Source of the DNA: an uncultured Oribacterium sp.
GTDB taxonomy: Bacteria > Bacillota > Clostridia > Lachnospirales > Lachnospiraceae
Reading direction: 5' to 3'
NCBI GenBank assembly: GCA_902485915.1
Contig: CABTMH010000022.1
Coordinates: forward strand, 1 to 5,651
Length of the DNA: 5,651 bases
Below, one piece after another: positions 1 through 5,570 of this stretch. Positions within the stretch are counted from its first letter, which is position 1, and each line of letters starts with the position of its first letter. The notes below the pieces were generated by a model. That model saw nothing but the letters and a program-made list of their open reading frames with translations, had not been told where the DNA came from and did not search any database. The translations under genes and the position numbers were made by a program.

Positions 1-146
1 CCGCGCGAAGCGCGGAGAGGCTCATGGATGCCCCCAGGCGGCGAGGCTGTTTTTTCGCTATAAGCGAAAAAATCAAGCGACGATGCCAGCACCGAAGGCG
101 CCTTTCCATGGCATCGTCTCCTTATTAGTCCATGAGAGGGCCGCAT
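1..146 (-). repeat. Modular hairpin repeat, copy A (left end cut by window)
   Basis: Read on the minus strand from 146 down, this follows the dehydrogenase stop codon by a few bases. The modules come in this order: a partial alpha tail (about 122-144, sharing CCCTCTCATGGA); beta (79-118), with 10-bp arms GACGATGCCA/TGGCATCGTC that match exactly and enclose an inner hairpin with a TTC loop; gamma (50-72), a T6-CGCT/AGCG-A6 hairpin; delta (16-49), GC-rich; and a second alpha hairpin (1-15, CCGCGC-GAA-GCGCGG). Beta followed by GCTTGATTTTTT on the minus strand resembles a rho-independent terminator, so this copy may end the dehydrogenase operon. The same modules occur in copies B and C. The name of the repeat family is not known to me. 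Confidence 0.9.
79..118 (-). terminator. Candidate terminator formed by beta module of copy A
   Basis: The 10-bp arms GACGATGCCA (79-88) and TGGCATCGTC (109-118) pair perfectly and enclose a smaller hairpin. On the minus strand they are followed by GCTTGA and then six T. It lies about 30 bp after the dehydrogenase stop, in the right orientation. The T-tract is separated from the stem by six bases and continues into another hairpin, so it is not a textbook terminator. Confidence 0.45.
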
Positions 147-147
147 A

Positions 148-1176
148 TTACTCTTCGTCGCTGACGCGTACGACGACCTTCATGTAGTCGCCCGGGTTCT
201 TCTCGATGTCGATGATGGTAGCCGGAGCCTCCTCCATGGTGACGGTCTTCGTCATGATCTTCATCATGTCGACCTTCTTCGTGAAGATGAGGTCGAGGGC
301 CTCCTCGAACTCACCGGCACTGGTACGTGCACCGCGGATATCGACCTCCTTCTTCGTGATCATATCGGTCGGAAGACTGGTCTCCTTCTTCGGCCATCCG
401 GTCAGGGTGATACGACCAGCGTTCGATACGAGGTCGAGCGTCTGACGAACCGCCGGGTTTGCACCAGAGCACTCCATCACCTGATGCGCCATCTCGCCGT
501 TTGTGATCTCACAGATACGCTCCACCGGATTCTCCGTGCCGGAGTTGATGGTGTACTCGATACCAAGGCTCTTCGCGAAATCGAGACGCTCCTGCACGAG
601 ATCGAGGAGGATCGCATGTGCACCATACGCCTGTGCCACCATGCCGGCCACCAGACCGATCGGACCTGCACCGATGATCGCGCAGTACTCACCTGCCTTC
701 AGACCGCCACGGTGGATGCCGTGCAGGCTGATGGTCAGCGGCTCTGCCATCGCTGCCTGCTCCCAGCTCATGCCCTCCGGAATCTTGATCAGCATATCCG
801 CCGGGTGGCAGTAGTACTCTGCCATACCGCCATCGACGTGCACACCGAGCACCTTGAGATCTGTACAGCAGTTGGTACGGCCGATCTTACACGGATAGCA
901 GTGGCCACAGTACAGATATGGATCCACGACGACGCGATCGCCGACCTTGATGCCCCTCTTATTATTCTCCGGAATCGACTCGACGATACCAGCGAGCTCA
1001 TGTCCGATGACACGCGGGTAGGAAACGAGACCGTTGGTACCACGGAATGCACCGATATCACTGCCGCAGATGCCCGCGGTCACGATCTTAATCAGCGCCT
1101 CGCCCTCCTTCGGTACCGGCTTCTCGATATCCACACAGTCGACCTTCCACGGCTCCGCAAGTTTGATAGCTTTCAT
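148..1176 (-). CDS. Zinc-dependent medium-chain dehydrogenase, L-gulonate/L-galactonate 5-dehydrogenase type
   Basis: This is a 342-residue NAD-linked polyol or sugar-acid dehydrogenase of the zinc MDR superfamily, the usual length. Catalytic zinc ligands are visible as C37 (GICGSD), H59-E60 (GHE) and E145 (AEP). The structural zinc site is C90-x2-C93-x2-C96-x7-C104. The Rossmann motif GAGPIG is at 169-174, and an acidic D192 after the second strand favours NAD over NADP. By memory it resembles E. coli LgoD (L-galactonate 5-dehydrogenase), sharing YPRV-GHE, GRTNCC and GVH-DGG stretches; the exact substrate is inferred. The start at 1176 has AGAGG 8 nt upstream. An in-frame ATG 30 codons earlier (1266) lies inside repeat copy B and has no family-like residues, so I rejected it. 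It is the last gene of the yiaK-yiaL operon, downstream of yiaL across the 188-bp spacer that holds copy B. Confidence 0.93.
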   Translation of the reverse strand: MKAIKLAEPWKVDCVDIEKPVPKEGEALIKIVTAGICGSDIGAFRGTNGLVSYPRVIGHELAGIVESIPENNKRGIKVGDRVVVDPYLYCGHCYPCKIGRTNCCTDLKVLGVHVDGGMAEYYCHPADMLIKIPEGMSWEQAAMAEPLTISLHGIHRGGLKAGEYCAIIGAGPIGLVAGMVAQAYGAHAILLDLVQERLDFAKSLGIEYTINSGTENPVERICEITNGEMAHQVMECSGANPAVRQTLDLVSNAGRITLTGWPKKETSLPTDMITKKEVDIRGARTSAGEFEEALDLIFTKKVDMMKIMTKTVTMEEAPATIIDIEKNPGDYMKVVVRVSDEE

Positions 1177-1180
1177 ATTC

Positions 1181-1189
1181 TTTTCCTCT
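1181..1189 (-). promoter_or_regulatory. Ribosome binding site deciding the dehydrogenase start
   Basis: The minus strand reads AGAGGAAAA, with AGAGG ending 8 nt before the ATG at 1176. It lies just outside the repeat, whose first alpha module begins at 1191, and supports the short N-terminus. Confidence 0.75.
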
Positions 1190-1190
1190 T

Positions 1191-1364
1191 TCTCCGCGCT
1201 TAGCGTGGCCCTCTCATGGATTAGTATGGAGACGATGCCATGGAAATGCGCCTTCGGCGCTGGCATCGTCGTTTGATTTTGCCACCCTCGGTGGCAAAAC
1301 GGCCTCGCCGCCCGGGGGCATCCACGAGCCTCTCCGCGCTTCGCGCGGCCCTCTCATGGATTAG
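1191..1364 (+). repeat. Modular hairpin repeat, copy B (complete, bounded by alpha modules)
   Basis: This is the only complete copy in the window and it fills the yiaL-dehydrogenase spacer. On the plus strand the order is alpha1 (1191-1224), beta (1231-1270, perfect arms GACGATGCCA/TGGCATCGTC around GCGCC-TTC-GGCGC), gamma (1277-1299), delta (1300-1330) and alpha2 (1331-1364). Alpha1 and alpha2 are 34-bp direct repeats differing at two positions. Gamma here is TTTT-GCCACC-CTC-GGTGGC-AAAA, unrelated in stem sequence to the CGCTTA stems of copies A and C. The element ends exactly where the yiaL stop codon begins. It reads opposite to the surrounding minus-strand genes, and to copy A. Confidence 0.92.
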
Positions 1365-1817
1365 TTAAACAGCGACCTTTACCACTACCTTGCGGACGAA
1401 CTCTGGTCCTTCTGCGGTGCAGGTACGTGGCTTATGTGCATCCTCCGGTGCAACGACGATCATGTCGCCCGGGAGCAGAAGTACGGTACCGCTGAGTGCC
1501 GGCTCCTCATAGAACTTAAGGTCGTTCTCCGGATGATCCTCCTTCAGTACGAGTCCATCGCGCTTGCAGTAGCCGAACTGCTCCTTGCCGGAGATCACAT
1601 ACTGGATGTCGAAAAACTTATCGTGGGTCTCGAAGAAGCCCTCGTTTGCAGGGAAGCTGGTGTACTCCTGTACATTTGCAGTCACACCCTCGCATACCGG
1701 ATAGCTGCCGACCGCTGTGTGATCGAGGTCGGTCTCTGCCAGCCACTTATAGGCTGCCTGGAACTTCTCATCGAGGTAGTTATACTTAGTTGAAAGATTT
1801 AATGGTGAAAAAAACAT
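1365..1817 (-). CDS. yiaL: YhcH/YjgK/YiaL (DUF386) family protein, yiaL-like
   Basis: This is a 150-residue soluble cupin-like protein, the usual length for the family. Members include E. coli YiaL and NanQ (YhcH), the latter reported to speed anomer interconversion of N-acetylneuraminate; a mutarotase-like role on a sugar acid is therefore plausible here but inferred. The conserved metal-site region is visible: E51 in QEYTSFP, E63-x-H65 in FETHDKFFDIQY, and H128 in the C-terminal EDAHKP after the LLLPGDM strand. AAGGAG lies 6 nt before the ATG, fixing the start. The gene follows the yiaK-like gene by 104 bp, the same neighbour order as in the E. coli yia operon, and precedes the dehydrogenase. 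Its TAA stop touches repeat copy B. Confidence 0.93.
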   Translation of the reverse strand: MFFSPLNLSTKYNYLDEKFQAAYKWLAETDLDHTAVGSYPVCEGVTANVQEYTSFPANEGFFETHDKFFDIQYVISGKEQFGYCKRDGLVLKEDHPENDLKFYEEPALSGTVLLLPGDMIVVAPEDAHKPRTCTAEGPEFVRKVVVKVAV

Positions 1818-1823
1818 AGTGTA

Positions 1824-1829
1824 CTCCTT
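1824..1829 (-). promoter_or_regulatory. Ribosome binding site of yiaL-like gene
   Basis: The minus strand reads AAGGAG, ending 6 nt before the ATG at 1817. It gives yiaL independent translation initiation despite the premature stop in the preceding gene. Confidence 0.8.
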
Positions 1830-1854
1830 CTCAGATTCAAACTTTATGCTATGA

Positions 1855-1906
1855 GCCTGCGATCGATCGCAGGCCCGATGATATGCTCATCTTTATCGGA
1901 TATCCG
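1855..1906 (-). other. Intercistronic palindrome cluster between yiaK and yiaL
   Basis: The 104-bp spacer holds three symmetric sequences in a row: a perfect 20-bp palindrome at 1855-1874 (GCCTGCGATC and its complement), GATGA-TATGC-TCATC at 1877-1891, and the perfect CGGATATCCG at 1897-1906. None is followed by a T-run on the minus strand, so they do not look like an intrinsic terminator. mRNA stabilisation or processing hairpins, or a DNA-binding site, are alternatives. Confidence 0.6.
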
Positions 1907-1921
1907 GTCGAACAGAAGTGA

Positions 1922-3007
1922 TTACTTCTTCTCCTCGTCCTTCATGTTGTCGAGCACGCAGGCACTGGAGATGTCCTTCGTCTCCATCTTTCCGGCTGCG
2001 AGATCGAGGCACTGCTGCCAGATCTGCTCATCGACCACGACGCCCTCACGGAGGTTACGCTCACGGGTCGCAGCGGTACGCTCACCAGGGCAGGTTACGT
2101 GACCACCCTCGTGATCCGGCTCAGTCGCATCTGCAGCGGCTACACGATCATCGAACTTCGCCTGGATCTCCTCCTCATCACCGAAGAGATACGGATCATA
2201 TGCGATGAAGATCTGGCAGCAGCCGGTGCAGCTTCCACGGCCCTCACGGTCCATATCTGCACCTGTCTTACCGTTCGCCATCGCAGCGGCTGCGAGGTCG
2301 AGGGCGATCGCCATACCGGTACCCTTCCAGTAACCGGTCGGAAGGATACGTCCGCTGGCCTCGATCGCGCCCGGATCGCTGGTCAGGTTACCATCCTTAT
2401 CGAAGCCTCCCGGATATGGAAGCTGCTTACCGGCGAGACGATATACACCGCGCTTACCGTATGCTTACTGGCTCATCGCCATATCGAAGACGACCGGGCC
2501 GCTCTTACGCGGAATCGCGATACAGAACGGGTTATTACCGACGCCCGGCTTCTTCGAGCCCCACATCGGCATACAGCTCTCGGTGTTGGTCCAGCTGATA
2601 CCGATGAAGCCGGCCTGTGCTGCCTGCCATGCATAGGAACCACCACGCATCCAGTGGGTTGTGTTCTTCAGTGCGACGCAGCCGATACCATGTACCTTTG
2701 CGAGCTCAACTGCACGATCCATGCAGAAGGTGGCATTCAGTGTACCGATGCCGAGGTGACCATCGTAATTCTCGACTGCACCCTTCGCACCCACCAGCTC
2801 CGGCTTCGCCGTGATATCGACCCAGCCCTTCTGCACATACTCTGCAAAACGAGGTACACGGTTGAGGCCGTGGCTCTCGATACCCTCGAGGCTGCTCTCG
2901 GTATGAATCTCTGCGCACTGCTCTGCCTGCGCCTCGGTTAAACCGAGGTTCAGAAATGCCTTCTTGACGGTTGCTTTCACCGTTTCTACAGGTACACGAA
3001 TGCTCAT
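1922..3007 (-). pseudogene. yiaK: 2,3-diketo-L-gulonate reductase-like (Ldh2/YiaK family), interrupted by in-frame TAA
   Basis: NAD(P)H-dependent oxidoreductases of the malate/L-lactate dehydrogenase (Ldh2) family include E. coli YiaK, which reduces 2,3-diketo-L-gulonate. The first 180 residues (3007-2468) carry the family's SHGLNR with probable catalytic H46, NTTHWMRGGSYAWQAA (about 115-130) and FDMAMSQ. Codon 181 is TAA (2465-2467). The same frame then continues without another lesion (AYGKRGVYRLAGKQLP, GGFD, GYWKGTG) to a natural TAA at 1922, 361 codons in all. By memory YiaK aligns across the break, with an aromatic residue expected there. An ATG at 2314 could restart the frame but would lose conserved residues 182-231. 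The start is supported by AAGGAG 8 nt upstream. It is the first gene of the operon and divergent from the GntR regulator. If the stop is real the enzyme is probably inactive. Confidence 0.9.
2465..2467 (-). other. Premature in-frame TAA in yiaK-like gene
   Basis: On the minus strand the codons run ATG-AGC-CAG-TAA-GCA-TAC-GGT. Protein similarity continues in the same frame on both sides, so this is a nonsense change, not a frameshift. A single-base change from TAT or TAC (Tyr) would produce it. Confidence 0.9.
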
Positions 3008-3015
3008 AATGAACT

Positions 3016-3021
3016 CTCCTT
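3016..3021 (-). promoter_or_regulatory. Ribosome binding site of yiaK-like gene
   Basis: The minus strand reads AAGGAG, ending 8 nt before the ATG at 3007. An intact translation start fits a recently inactivated gene. Confidence 0.75.
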
Positions 3022-3074
3022 TTCTAAATCGTTAAGCTTTCGCAATAATATATCAGTTGTTTTCAATTAGCGTT

Positions 3075-3104
3075 AGCATAGCACAGTTCACAGATGCATT
3101 TCAA
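3075..3104 (-). promoter_or_regulatory. Candidate sigma-70 type promoter of the yiaK-yiaL-dehydrogenase operon
   Basis: On the minus strand a -35-like TTGAAA (3104-3099) is followed after 18 nt by TATGCT (3080-3075). A TG one base before the hexamer gives an extended -10 form. The start of transcription would fall about 60 nt before the yiaK ATG. This is pattern recognition only. Confidence 0.5.
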
Positions 3105-3165
3105 GACGTATTTGACTGTTTTTTCTATATTTTCCTTCTTATTCTTGGATATTTTATGCGATTTT

Positions 3166-3173
3166 TGTATACA
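3166..3173 (+). promoter_or_regulatory. Candidate GntR/FadR-type operator TGTATACA
   Basis: A perfect 8-bp palindrome lies in the divergent spacer, with GTATAC at its core. FadR-subfamily regulators of hexuronate and aldonate genes, such as ExuR and UxuR, bind sites centred on GTATAC-like sequence. It ends 5 bp before the regulator's -35 box, which suits autoregulation, and lies roughly 60 bp upstream of the -35 box of the divergent operon. Only one such site is seen. Confidence 0.45.
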
Positions 3174-3178
3174 TCATC

Positions 3179-3207
3179 TTGAAAAGCGCACATGATACTG
3201 ATATATT
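3179..3207 (+). promoter_or_regulatory. Promoter of the GntR regulator
   Basis: TTGAAA (3179-3184) and TATATT (3202-3207) are separated by 17 bp, close to the sigma-70/sigma-A consensus. The inferred transcription start is about 28 nt before the ATG at 3242. Confidence 0.65.
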
Positions 3208-3227
3208 AGTTATAGTGAATCTCATGA

Positions 3228-3233
3228 AAGGAG
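3228..3233 (+). promoter_or_regulatory. Ribosome binding site deciding the GntR start
   Basis: AAGGAG ends 8 nt before the ATG at 3242. In-frame earlier starts (TTG at 3179, inside the -35 box, and ATG at 3224) lack a comparable site. Confidence 0.8.
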
Positions 3234-3241
3234 TCCTTCAC

Positions 3242-3952
3242 ATGAACCTGATCATCCCATCTCCATATAAAGGCGAAAACAACCGCGCCTACGCTTCCCG
3301 TGTGCTCCGTACGAATATCATGACGCTCCGGCTCAAGCCGGGGGAGCCACTCAACGAAGTCGAGCTCGCGCATGCACTCGGGATGAGCCGTACACCGGTG
3401 CACGAAGCATTGACCACCCTGCAGAGTGAGTGGCTGGTCGATATTTTTCCGCAACGCGGAACCCGGGTCAGCCGCATCGATCCGACGCTCGTCAAGGAGG
3501 GCCACTCGACCCGCCTTCTGCTCGAGAGTGCACTGCTCCGGGATGTCGCCGGAAAGATCGGCCGCAGCCAGATCCAGGAGCTGATGGAGTGCATGCGGAA
3601 GCAGGATGCCCTGATCGGCCACATCGAGGACTCGGTGGACGAGATCATCCAGCTCGACGACGAGTTCCACCGCATGATGTACTACTTCGGCGGCCGCGCC
3701 CATACCTGGCTCGCGATGCGCGGCCTCGTCTCCCACTATGATCGCCTCCGCTACCTCGATATCTTCGAGGGCCGATGCGATTTCGCCCGCGTCAACCGCC
3801 AGCACCGCGAGTTCTGTGACTATCTCCTGCTCGGCCTCCCGGATGATGTCTGCGCCGAGACGAAGATCAGCGAGCACCTGACCAGCTTCCGCGGTAACCT
3901 CATGGATAAGATCGAGCGGCATCCGGATTACTTCACCGTCAGTGAAACATGA
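3242..3952 (+). CDS. GntR family transcriptional regulator, FadR/FCD subfamily
   Basis: This is a 236-residue cytoplasmic DNA-binding repressor or activator, the usual size for FadR-type GntR proteins. The N-terminal winged helix (about residues 16-77) has the signature LKPGEPLNEVELAHALGMSR followed by TPVHEAL. The C-terminal helical FCD effector domain (about 85-225) shows the likely metal-binding set D139-x3-H143 (LDDEFH), H188 (RQHREF) and H212 (SEHL). Such domains bind small carboxylates or sugar acids. The gene is divergent from the yiaK-like operon across a 234-bp spacer, so it probably controls that operon in response to a sugar acid of the pathway, and probably itself, given the palindrome beside its promoter. 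The ligand is not visible from sequence. It ends before a bidirectional terminator at 4089-4120. Confidence 0.92.
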   Translation: MNLIIPSPYKGENNRAYASRVLRTNIMTLRLKPGEPLNEVELAHALGMSRTPVHEALTTLQSEWLVDIFPQRGTRVSRIDPTLVKEGHSTRLLLESALLRDVAGKIGRSQIQELMECMRKQDALIGHIEDSVDEIIQLDDEFHRMMYYFGGRAHTWLAMRGLVSHYDRLRYLDIFEGRCDFARVNRQHREFCDYLLLGLPDDVCAETKISEHLTSFRGNLMDKIERHPDYFTVSET

Positions 3953-4088
3953 CGGCGAGACACCCAGCTGCGTCGTTCCGTTACTGTTCACTCGTCAACT
4001 GGATTCAGTCAGGCTGTCCTAAAACTAATTTTGGTCGGTCTTCATTCTCCACTTTTATATCTGAATGAACCACAGTAAGGTTGTTCGA

Positions 4089-4120
4089 AAAAGCGTCTCC
4101 GATATCCCGGAGACGCTTTT
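4089..4120. terminator. Bidirectional rho-independent terminator
   Basis: A 13-bp stem of AAAAGCGTCTCCG (4089-4101) pairs perfectly with CGGAGACGCTTTT (4108-4120) around a 6-nt loop. The A-tract on one side and T-tract on the other make it work in both directions. It sits 4 bp after the peptidase stop (minus) and 136 bp after the regulator stop (plus), serving both convergent genes. The stretch 3953-4088 holds nothing else I recognise. Confidence 0.93.
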
Positions 4121-4124
4121 AAAA

Positions 4125-4955
4125 TCAGAAAAATCCGAATCTTTTCTTCGGCGGCGACGGATGCGTCGCGCAGTCCAGGAGGTACTCGAAGACCTGCTGC
4201 ATCGCTTCCGGCTGCACATACTGCAGCGCATCACGGTAGCCACCGTGCATCGTGGAGGCGACCTCCATCTCGCCGACCATCATCTGGAACTCCGGCGTGC
4301 GCCCGAGGAGTCCGCTCCCCTGCGCCGCCATCGCCGTCAGGTACTTCGTATCCCACTTCGGCATGATGGCGATGCTCAGCACCGGCTGTCGACGTGTCGT
4401 GAAGCACACATCATCGCCCTCCGGCAGATAGCGCACGAGCTCCGCGCCATGCGCCGCGAGGCGCTCCTTCAGACAGAACGCCCGCGCACCCTCACGCTTC
4501 TCACAGCCACGCGCATACACCGTGATCGTGTCGCCGTAGCCGCACATATCGAGGTTCACGATGCAGCTGTACTCCCGCGCCTGCTCCTCCAGAAACAGCT
4601 TCGCGCCACTGTGGCCGCTCTCCTCGCCATCGAAAAAGGCGAACTCCGCCGCCACACCCTGTGCACGCAGCGCAGCCGCCAGCGTGAGGACGATGCATAC
4701 GCCCGCGGCATTATCATTGGCTCCTTCACTGCCCGGATGCGCATCATAGTGCGCGCAGAACAGCGGGCAGGCCTCGGCACGCTCACTCCGTATCAGATAG
4801 TTTCGTGCCGCCCTGTGCTTTTCATCCGCCGCGATCTCCTGGATCTCCGGCGTGAAGCCCTCTGCCTCCAGTGCCGCCTCCAGTGCGGCGCGCCGCGCCG
4901 CCGGATCCGCCTGTGCGATCTCCGCTAAATATCGATTCACTTCCACGTATTCCAC
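4125..4955 (-). CDS. M28-family zinc metallopeptidase
   Basis: This is a 276-residue (from 4955) cytoplasmic aminopeptidase-like enzyme of the M28 fold, with no signal peptide or membrane segment seen. The two-zinc site is complete by motif: H69-x-D71 (AHYDAHP), bridging D81 (GANDNAAG), catalytic E111 with ligand E112 (FFDGEESG), D136 (NLDMCG) and a late H237 (STMHGGYRD). M28 enzymes remove N-terminal residues from peptides; the substrate here is unknown. The frame opens at GTG 4955, which has no clear ribosome binding site; a GTG three codons later (4946) has GAGGTGG 5 nt upstream and may be the true start. The gene follows a second DUF386 gene by 91 bp, which includes a small inverted-repeat element, so co-transcription is likely. 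It ends 4 bp before the shared terminator. Confidence 0.9.
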   Translation of the reverse strand: MEYVEVNRYLAEIAQADPAARRAALEAALEAEGFTPEIQEIAADEKHRAARNYLIRSERAEACPLFCAHYDAHPGSEGANDNAAGVCIVLTLAAALRAQGVAAEFAFFDGEESGHSGAKLFLEEQAREYSCIVNLDMCGYGDTITVYARGCEKREGARAFCLKERLAAHGAELVRYLPEGDDVCFTTRRQPVLSIAIMPKWDTKYLTAMAAQGSGLLGRTPEFQMMVGEMEVASTMHGGYRDALQYVQPEAMQQVFEYLLDCATHPSPPKKRFGFF

Positions 4956-4966
4956 CTCGACTTGAT

Positions 4967-5031
4967 GGGGTCTGACCCCCCCTTACGAAATTCTTAAGAT
5001 GATGGCCGGATGCACGCGGGGGTCAGACCCC
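4967..5031. repeat. 65-bp MITE-like element with 14-bp perfect inverted ends
   Basis: The ends are GGGGTCTGACCCCC (4967-4980) and its exact complement GGGGGTCAGACCCC (5018-5031). Each end is itself nearly palindromic (GGGGTC-N-GACCCC). The centre (4982-4998) has an imperfect palindrome, CTTACGAAATTCTTAAG. It fills most of the peptidase-DUF386 spacer and has no coding capacity. As I recall, GGGGTC-N-GACCCC sequences are scattered in many bacterial genomes, sometimes linked to REP/IS200-type transposases; that link is not shown here. Confidence 0.65.
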
Positions 5032-5046
5032 GCGACCACCCTCCGC

Positions 5047-5529
5047 TCAGAGACAGGTATCGAAGGCCACCTTGATGACGATCTTCCGGATATGAGCCGG
5101 TGCGTCGACCTGGATGGCTGGTACATGCACATCCCATGGGAAGAACATCGCATAGCTGCCCGGCTGCATCTCGATGATGCCTTCACGGGCATGCGCGTTG
5201 TTCTTATAGAAGCAGATGTCACGCGGGGTATCGAGCAGGTTCTCGTCGATCTCGCTATCGCCGAGGTCTGGATACCAGCCGATGCGCTCCGGGCCACCGG
5301 CTGCGAGGAACTGTACATCGACGTACTTGCGATGGCACTCCGGACGTAGCTGCTCGCGAGGAGCGGTGTCCTGGTCGATGACCTGGAGGATCATCTTGTC
5401 ACCGTCGAGCTCGAACTTTCCCGGCTCGTGCGCTGCGAGGTCGTTCTCCTTCAGGAACTGCACAGCACGCTGTAACGCTGCCGGCAGAAAACTCAGATTT
5501 TCATTTTCATGGATATTTCCGGATATCAT
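5047..5529 (-). CDS. YhcH/YjgK/YiaL (DUF386) family protein, second paralogue
   Basis: This 160-residue cupin-like protein is of the same family as the yiaL-like gene at 1365-1817 but clearly divergent from it. The family's metal-site pattern is present: E64-x-H66 followed by YVDVQF (D71, Q73), a PGSYAMFFPWD strand and H135 in WDVHVP. The IRKIVIKV C-terminal strand matches the RKVVVKV of the first paralogue. The start has AAGGAG 6 nt upstream. A role as a sugar anomerase or accessory protein is inferred from NanQ. It lies upstream of the M28 peptidase on the same strand, and its own upstream side abuts repeat copy C. Its position outside the yiaK operon suggests a different sugar or separate regulation. 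Confidence 0.92.
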   Translation of the reverse strand: MISGNIHENENLSFLPAALQRAVQFLKENDLAAHEPGKFELDGDKMILQVIDQDTAPREQLRPECHRKYVDVQFLAAGGPERIGWYPDLGDSEIDENLLDTPRDICFYKNNAHAREGIIEMQPGSYAMFFPWDVHVPAIQVDAPAHIRKIVIKVAFDTCL

Positions 5530-5535
5530 GATTCT

Positions 5536-5541
5536 CTCCTT
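5536..5541 (-). promoter_or_regulatory. Ribosome binding site of second DUF386 gene
   Basis: The minus strand reads AAGGAG, ending 6 nt before the ATG at 5529. No convincing promoter is seen in the 41 bp between this gene and repeat copy C. Confidence 0.75.
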
Positions 5542-5570
5542 TTGTTTAGATTACATAACAGTTCAGATAG

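Noticed and set aside
1..146. CRISPR array or tRNA/riboswitch in the repeat region
   Set aside because: Repeats are long, hairpin-rich and dispersed between genes without regular spacers, and no tRNA fold or known riboswitch core was recognised.
484..1203. Long plus-strand open frame opposite the dehydrogenase
   Set aside because: Shadow of the GC-rich minus-strand gene: no ribosome binding site, no recognisable motif, and His/Arg/Thr-rich composition.
1277..1299. Gamma hairpin as a classical bidirectional terminator
   Set aside because: The tracts are arranged T-stem-A on both strands, the reverse of the A-stem-T order a terminator needs.
1922..2314. Separate small gene from the ATG at 2314
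   Set aside because: It is the C-terminal part of the yiaK-like gene in the same frame; conserved sequence continues upstream to the premature stop, so it is a fragment, not an independent gene.
2099..2941. Plus-strand open frame of 280 codons opposite the yiaK-like gene
   Set aside because: The minus strand encodes clear Ldh2/YiaK motifs over the same span, and the plus-strand translation resembles nothing and has no start signals.
3206..3991. Minus-strand open frame opposite the GntR regulator
   Set aside because: The plus strand has promoter, ribosome binding site and GntR signature; the minus frame is a composition artefact.
4065..4928. Plus-strand open frame opposite the M28 peptidase
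   Set aside because: It runs through the bidirectional terminator and is antisense to a complete set of M28 zinc ligands.
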